From Diogma glabrata (lineage: Eukaryota > Arthropoda > Insecta > Diptera > Cylindrotomidae), in contig OY856188.1 in assembly GCA_963693315.1 (NCBI GenBank), positions 218,073,396 through 218,137,395 on the forward strand: a DNA stretch of 64,000 nucleotides, given 5' to 3'. A program made the position numbers and the translations under genes. The notes beneath the pieces were generated by a model. It worked only from the letters and a program-made list of their open reading frames with translations. It searched no databases and was not told where the DNA came from. Positions 59,595-64,000 of this stretch are shown here, in pieces; the first letter of the stretch is position 1, and the number at the start of each line of letters is the position of its first letter.

Positions 59595-62285
59595 TTTATT
59601 CTTGTAATTCCCACGACGAATGTGGTCCACAGGCTGTCTACTTTCGTCCTGTCTTGTAATGGTGAAGACTTTAACCTCAATTTTCAATTGCATCTCAAAG
59701 ATGAAAACGCTAATTTACAGAAAAAACTTTTATCTTTCTCTTGTGATAGAAATAGTGACCACAACTTTCACTCGAAATTGGAATAGATTTGCTTATCTAA
59801 CGATTTTCATATCCGTTGGATAATCTTTTATTTGATTAATTTGTGAAACTTAAACCTCAGAAATAAATTTTACTTTTGTTTATTTAATTGACGAAATTAA
59901 AAACTTCGTAAAATTAATTTTTCTTTAGAATTATAAGTCACTAGAAATGAGTGTATTCAATTAAATAGAATGAAAAATTGCTTTGAAAAACGAAAGATCC
60001 GTAACAAATGTTTTATCTCAATTCCAGTACGGGGATCGAGCCGGCGTCCTTCTGAGCAGAGTTTATGGTTCACCATTTAACCCATTCGACCTTTAAGGAA
60101 CTAAAAAATTTGTTTTGGACGATCGATTTAACTAGGAAGGTTTTATGAAGGTTTAAGCTTATGAAACTCGATTTTAATTTGTGGATATTGACATATATAC
60201 TATACTGCTAGTAATTTAAATCAGAGCTCCAGCGCATGATGTAAAAACTCAATTTTTTATATAGCGTTTGCTGTTATAACTAATGGCTTGTACAAATCAA
60301 ATATAATGTCTAGTATGATAGTTAAAAAATTGAATGCCAAGCCAGAGAACTCAGAATAGACTCTCAGTCACTTAACTTTGTATTTATACGAAATCGTAAC
60401 AACAAGTATCATCCTCGTTTTGAAATTAAACAAAATTCAGCTTATATGGTTCATAAATTATAAACATACTCACGACGGGATAAACGTTTTAAACTGTGTT
60501 CAGGAGTTTTAATAGCTAAATTAATCTTCAAAATGCTAAACATCTGCAGCTATTTCTCAAGTTCTTAAGTATTGGCAAAGTTCCCAAAATCATTTTATCT
60601 CATATCAATTTTAAAACCATTTTATACATATTTAACAATAAATTTATATTAATTCAAAAAACGGGTTTAATTGAGGATATACAAATAAAAAAATAAAACC
60701 ATTTTATCTCATATCAAATTATCTTCATACCGAAATTCTTTAGTTAGCATCCTATGCGGATTAATATTAAGTACCTACATTACAAAATCTAATTGACACT
60801 GCCCTAAGTTAGTTCATAAGATGAGAAACCTTATCAGCTTCTAAATGAAGTGAAACAGACCAAAATTTGTATAAACATATCATTGTTTTTATCAATTATT
60901 TCCATTCAACAATATTCTCAGTTAGATAAACATATTTATCAGGATTACCGAAAAAGTTGAGAAGCAATGAGTTTTTAAATATGATGCAAAACTAACACTT
61001 AAAAGTGCAGACCTGAAACCAGAGTTTTAAGTTATATTATCGCCGCCTTACAATTCTCGTATTCAGGGTAGCATTAAATTCATTTTTAGAATCTTCCCAC
61101 TTTATTATTTTTTTGAACCGTTGATTTCTTATAACAAAATCAATTTTAATAAAAACACATCTTATTGAACAGGATCAAATTTTCCCACAAGTTATCATTT
61201 TTCCATAACACTAAAACCCAACAAAAAAAAAACTCTCCTCTAAAACCAATTATTTTCCGGTTATCCAAACAAAAACTAAACAAAGAACAATAAACATTTC
61301 CTGTGATTATATAAACTTTTAACAATTCACTTGAAACTCCACTTCAAGATTTTCTCTTCATAACACAATCAACACAAAAAAAAAACAACAAAACATAATC
61401 AAGTTTTTGTTTTAATATTATTTCGACAATTAACTTTTGAATTTTCTGCTTCACCCTCTATCATGTAATTTTTATTTTCACCAATTCCAATGCAAAACTT
61501 ATGATAATATTTTCCATATGTTTTGATCGTATACAATAAAATAAGTATGGTTAAGTTTTTGTATTTCAAAAACACGCGAAATCAATAAATAGTGATATTA
61601 TATTAACCCCTTTAAGTCTGAGTATATTTTGTATACACAAAAAGTAAAATTTCTGGAAATCTATTTAATAATAATATTATTAGTTTCACTTGCTATTCGA
61701 AAATTTTATCGCACATTTTCTTCATCTGCTAGTTTTCCATTAAACTATTTTCTTTTATTTTTAGTTGATATTTATATGTGTATTTATGTCGTTTAACCCT
61801 TTTCATTCGATAACTTACCCTCTATCGGATGTTCAATTTCTCATAGAATCATGATTCAAAAATGATGTATTACTAATTTCAATTTCTTTGATTAGGTTAA
61901 AAATAATTTTTGCAAATAATGCATTTTGTTTTTTTTTCTTATAATCCAAGAAAATGGATTTTCAAGAGTTAATTTGTATTGAATTACGATATCGGTAAAA
62001 ATTTTTGTGAGGGTTGTTTTTACAAACAAATTGCACTTGAGTTATTAAAATAATTTAACTTATTTTAATGATTTTCAGTTTAAAATTCCCTTAACAGAGA
62101 ATCAAAATTTGTTTGTAATAATGTTGAATAATTTTTCATTGAAATTAAATTAAATTACGTTAAAAAAAATATATCAGGAATAAACAGCAATACAAATTAT
62201 TCACCGTAAATGAAAAACTGATTGATTAATCGAACCAATTAAAATTGATGAGCTTTATTACAACACGAACAAATAACAGCAACAA
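59595..62285. other. Intronic stretch, no gene seen
   Basis: Contains a second tRNA-like relic (60025-60092) and a short direct repeat CCATTTTATCTCATATCAA near 60590 and 60700. The short frames at 59568-59823 show nothing recognisable. Confidence 0.6.
60025..60092 (-). pseudogene. Degraded tRNA-like sequence
   Basis: On the - strand an A-box-like TGGGTTAAATGG (60084-60073) is followed about 30 bases later by a B-box-like GGCTCGATCCC (60042-60032). The stems pair poorly, so it is at best an old tRNA or SINE relic. Confidence 0.35.
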
Positions 62286-62289
62286 AAGG

Positions 62290-63157
62290 CTAATTGGCTA
62301 ATAAAGTCGCCGACTGGGGTGACCAAAACCTTGTCAATTTCAACTCCACCAAAACACAGCTGTTGATTGTTTCCAGATTAAAGACCGAGTTCCCCAAAGA
62401 TATTTTATTTAGTATGTGTGATGAACCAATAGGTGAATGTAAAAACATTCGTTTATTGGGTGTCACAGTTTCAAATGACCTACTCTGGAACGATCATGTA
62501 ATGGCGATGGCAAAAAGCGCGTCTAAAAAACTCGGCCTCCTAAATAGATGCAAAAAATTTTTCACTCCATACCAATTGCTCCATGTTTATAAGTCCTATA
62601 TTCGTCCCTGTATGGAGTACTGCTGTCAAGTTTGGGGTGCTGCCTCTGTTTCCATCTTGGCCCTCTTGGACTCTGTTCAAAAGCGAGCTATACGAATTGT
62701 AGGTGATCGAACTTTGACATCACAACTTGATTCCCTACAACATCGTCGCACTGTTGCTGACCTCGTTGTTTTTTACAAATATCGTCATCAGCAGTGCTCA
62801 GATGAAATCAGCGGCATCATGCCTCAAACTTATTCTTACCCCCGTTCCACTCGGCAATCGGCTGCCGCAACCAGTGAAACGGTAAAGATCCCGCGCTGTC
62901 ATACTGGCAGATCGCAGAGAGACTTCTTTGTCCGAACTGCGTACAAATGGAATAGTTTGCCGGAACACTTAGTCTCAGGTGGCTTCAACCCACAGATGTT
63001 TAAAAAAAGCGTTAATCTACACCTCAGAACGCCAGTTGTTGTGGGACCCAGGTCTAGACCTAGGTCTTAAAAGGTATTTATGTGTTGTTGTGACACATAT
63101 TCTAAACCCTATTACACAACACATTTTATTAAAAAAAAAAAAAAAAAAAAAAAAATT
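62290..63157 (+). mobile_element. 5'-truncated LINE copy with poly(A) tail
   Basis: One open frame of about 258 codons starts within the C-terminal part of the reverse transcriptase (VADWGDQNLVNFNSTKTQLL, just after where the FADD box would be). It continues NIRLLGVTVSNDLLWNDHVM, YKSYIRPCMEYCCQVWGAAS, LLDSVQKRAIRIVGDRTLTS, QHRRTVADLVVFYKYRHQQC and FFVRTAYKWNSLPEHLVSGG, a standard LINE C-terminal region, and stops at 63068-63070. An ~80-bp 3' UTR and a tail of about 26 A follow. The intact frame and pure A tail point to a recent insertion. The start is a truncation point, not a real initiation codon. Same family as 14690-15985; clade not assigned. Confidence 0.88.
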
Positions 63158-63159
63158 AG

Positions 63160-63595
63160 ATATTATTTGCCCATTTTTTCATTTTCTTTGTGTAGGTATA
63201 CGGATACATTTCGGATTCTAATTCATTTTTAGCTAAATTAGAAATTCCCTATTCTTAATTTTAATTGAATTCCAGATTTGATTTTCTATACACATTTTTT
63301 CTGTTCTTGTTTTTTCTCGGAAAATTATACGATAAAGTTTTTTTTGTTTTATTGGTTTTTATTGTATTCGATTCGATTGTGTTTTTCCTATGTGTATTCC
63401 ATAATTTTACATGAAAAGGAGAATAAAATAATATTATTATAAAAACAGATTGATAGGGTTAGGGATAAAGAAGGGAAGTACTGTTTTGTTAATTTTATTT
63501 TCTTGTAATGATTGTTTGTGAAATTTAATTATTTTAAGAAGAATTTTGTTTTCTCCTATTGAGATCTGATTTAAATGAAAATTAATAGAATAAAT
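63160..63595. other. Intronic stretch, no gene seen
   Basis: A+T-rich spacer between the LINE poly(A) tail and the next repeat copy. Confidence 0.7.
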
Positions 63596-64000
63596 ATGGA
63601 GGGGCTAAAATCTCGCAGCTCTGAGATATCAAGACTTCAGTCTTGGTTAAGGATTTTGATATAGTTTTCGGCAAAAAACTATCATGAGGACATGGTTTTT
63701 AGTTTTGGACAGCGATGTATATCAAACATAACTCTTTGTTAAAGTACAAGTATTTTTTTATCTTTGTTAAGAAATTTATTACAAAACTAACACGAAACAT
63801 CAATACGTTGCCGGAAAATTATAACAGATCATAAATTAACATGATTTAGTGAAAAGATGATGCACTCAGGAAACTACTCAAAAGCCTCTCCATTTAGCGT
63901 TCCGAGAAAATATTACAAAATCACATATTCATGTTTCTTTCAAAATTCCAAAAGCATTGTAAAAATTAAATTAAATCAAACTTTTTTCAAAATTCCAAAA
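63596..64000. repeat. Fourth copy of the 1.3 kb unclassified repeat, cut by the window end
   Basis: Opens ATGGAGGGGCTAAAATCTCG and follows the first units at 10045 and 11283 closely (GATATCAAGACTTC, ATATAGTTTTCGGCAAAA, GGACAGCGATGTATATCAAA, CGTTGCCGGAAAATTATAAC, TTTCAAAATTCCAAAA). It shares the GGAGGGGCT opening with unit 1, so this may be the true left end of the element. Confidence 0.85.

Noticed and set aside
55050..64000. Search for the next hth exon (rest of Trp, then FINARRR)
   Set aside because: No acceptor followed by this coding sequence was found, so the exon is presumed to lie beyond the window.

Overview
The window is strongly A+T-rich eukaryotic DNA with canonical GT-AG splice sites, many decayed insect-type transposable elements and one recognisable host gene. 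Two exons on the + strand encode most of a TALE homeodomain that I recognise as Homothorax (Hth, the insect MEIS/PREP orthologue). The wording just before the homeodomain matches what I remember of dipteran Hth closely, so the source is probably a fly. I cannot name the species.

Layout: 1-2608 is the end of an upstream hth intron. 2609-2757 is the exon carrying the acidic linker and homeodomain helix 1. 2758-54165 is a 51.4 kb intron. 54166-54242 is a 77-nt exon carrying the TALE loop (PYP), helix 2 and most of helix 3. From 54243 to the window end is the next intron; the exon completing the homeodomain (FINARRR...) is not in the window. No other intact host gene was found. Most long reading frames are LINE, LTR-element or transposase remains, or low-complexity sequence.

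The introns are a layered transposon deposit. (a) 9.5-14.6 kb: a dead hAT element with recognisable ends and near-perfect 8-bp target duplications, broken by three tandem ~1.3 kb units of an unclassified repeat, one of which holds a tRNA-like (SINE) insert. (b) 14.7-16.0 and 62.3-63.2 kb: two 5'-truncated copies of one LINE family, plus tiny 3'-end copies at 1.4 and 50.0 kb. (c) 24.0-27.1 kb: a second LINE with a PHD-finger ORF1 and a reverse transcriptase but no endonuclease. (d) 31.2-31.8 kb: a 140-bp tandem satellite beside a TA-flanked pogo/Tigger-like MITE. (e) 39.5-40.5 kb: a decayed transposon protein of a type common in arthropods. (f) 41.3-49.6 kb: a Gypsy-like LTR element remnant invaded by a nearly intact pogo-like transposon (3065 bp, TA duplication, one nonsense codon) and by a second hAT, which itself carries a 500-bp fold-back element and a 90-bp (TA)n array that grew inside the transposase frame. 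(g) 54.27-55.05 kb: a ~780-bp TA array beginning about 22 nt after the splice donor of the 77-nt homeodomain exon.

How it fits together: the host function visible here is splicing of the Hth homeodomain across very long introns. The transposons are passengers, but several would make strong RNA structure in the hth pre-mRNA, most notably the TA arrays on both sides of the homeodomain exon.
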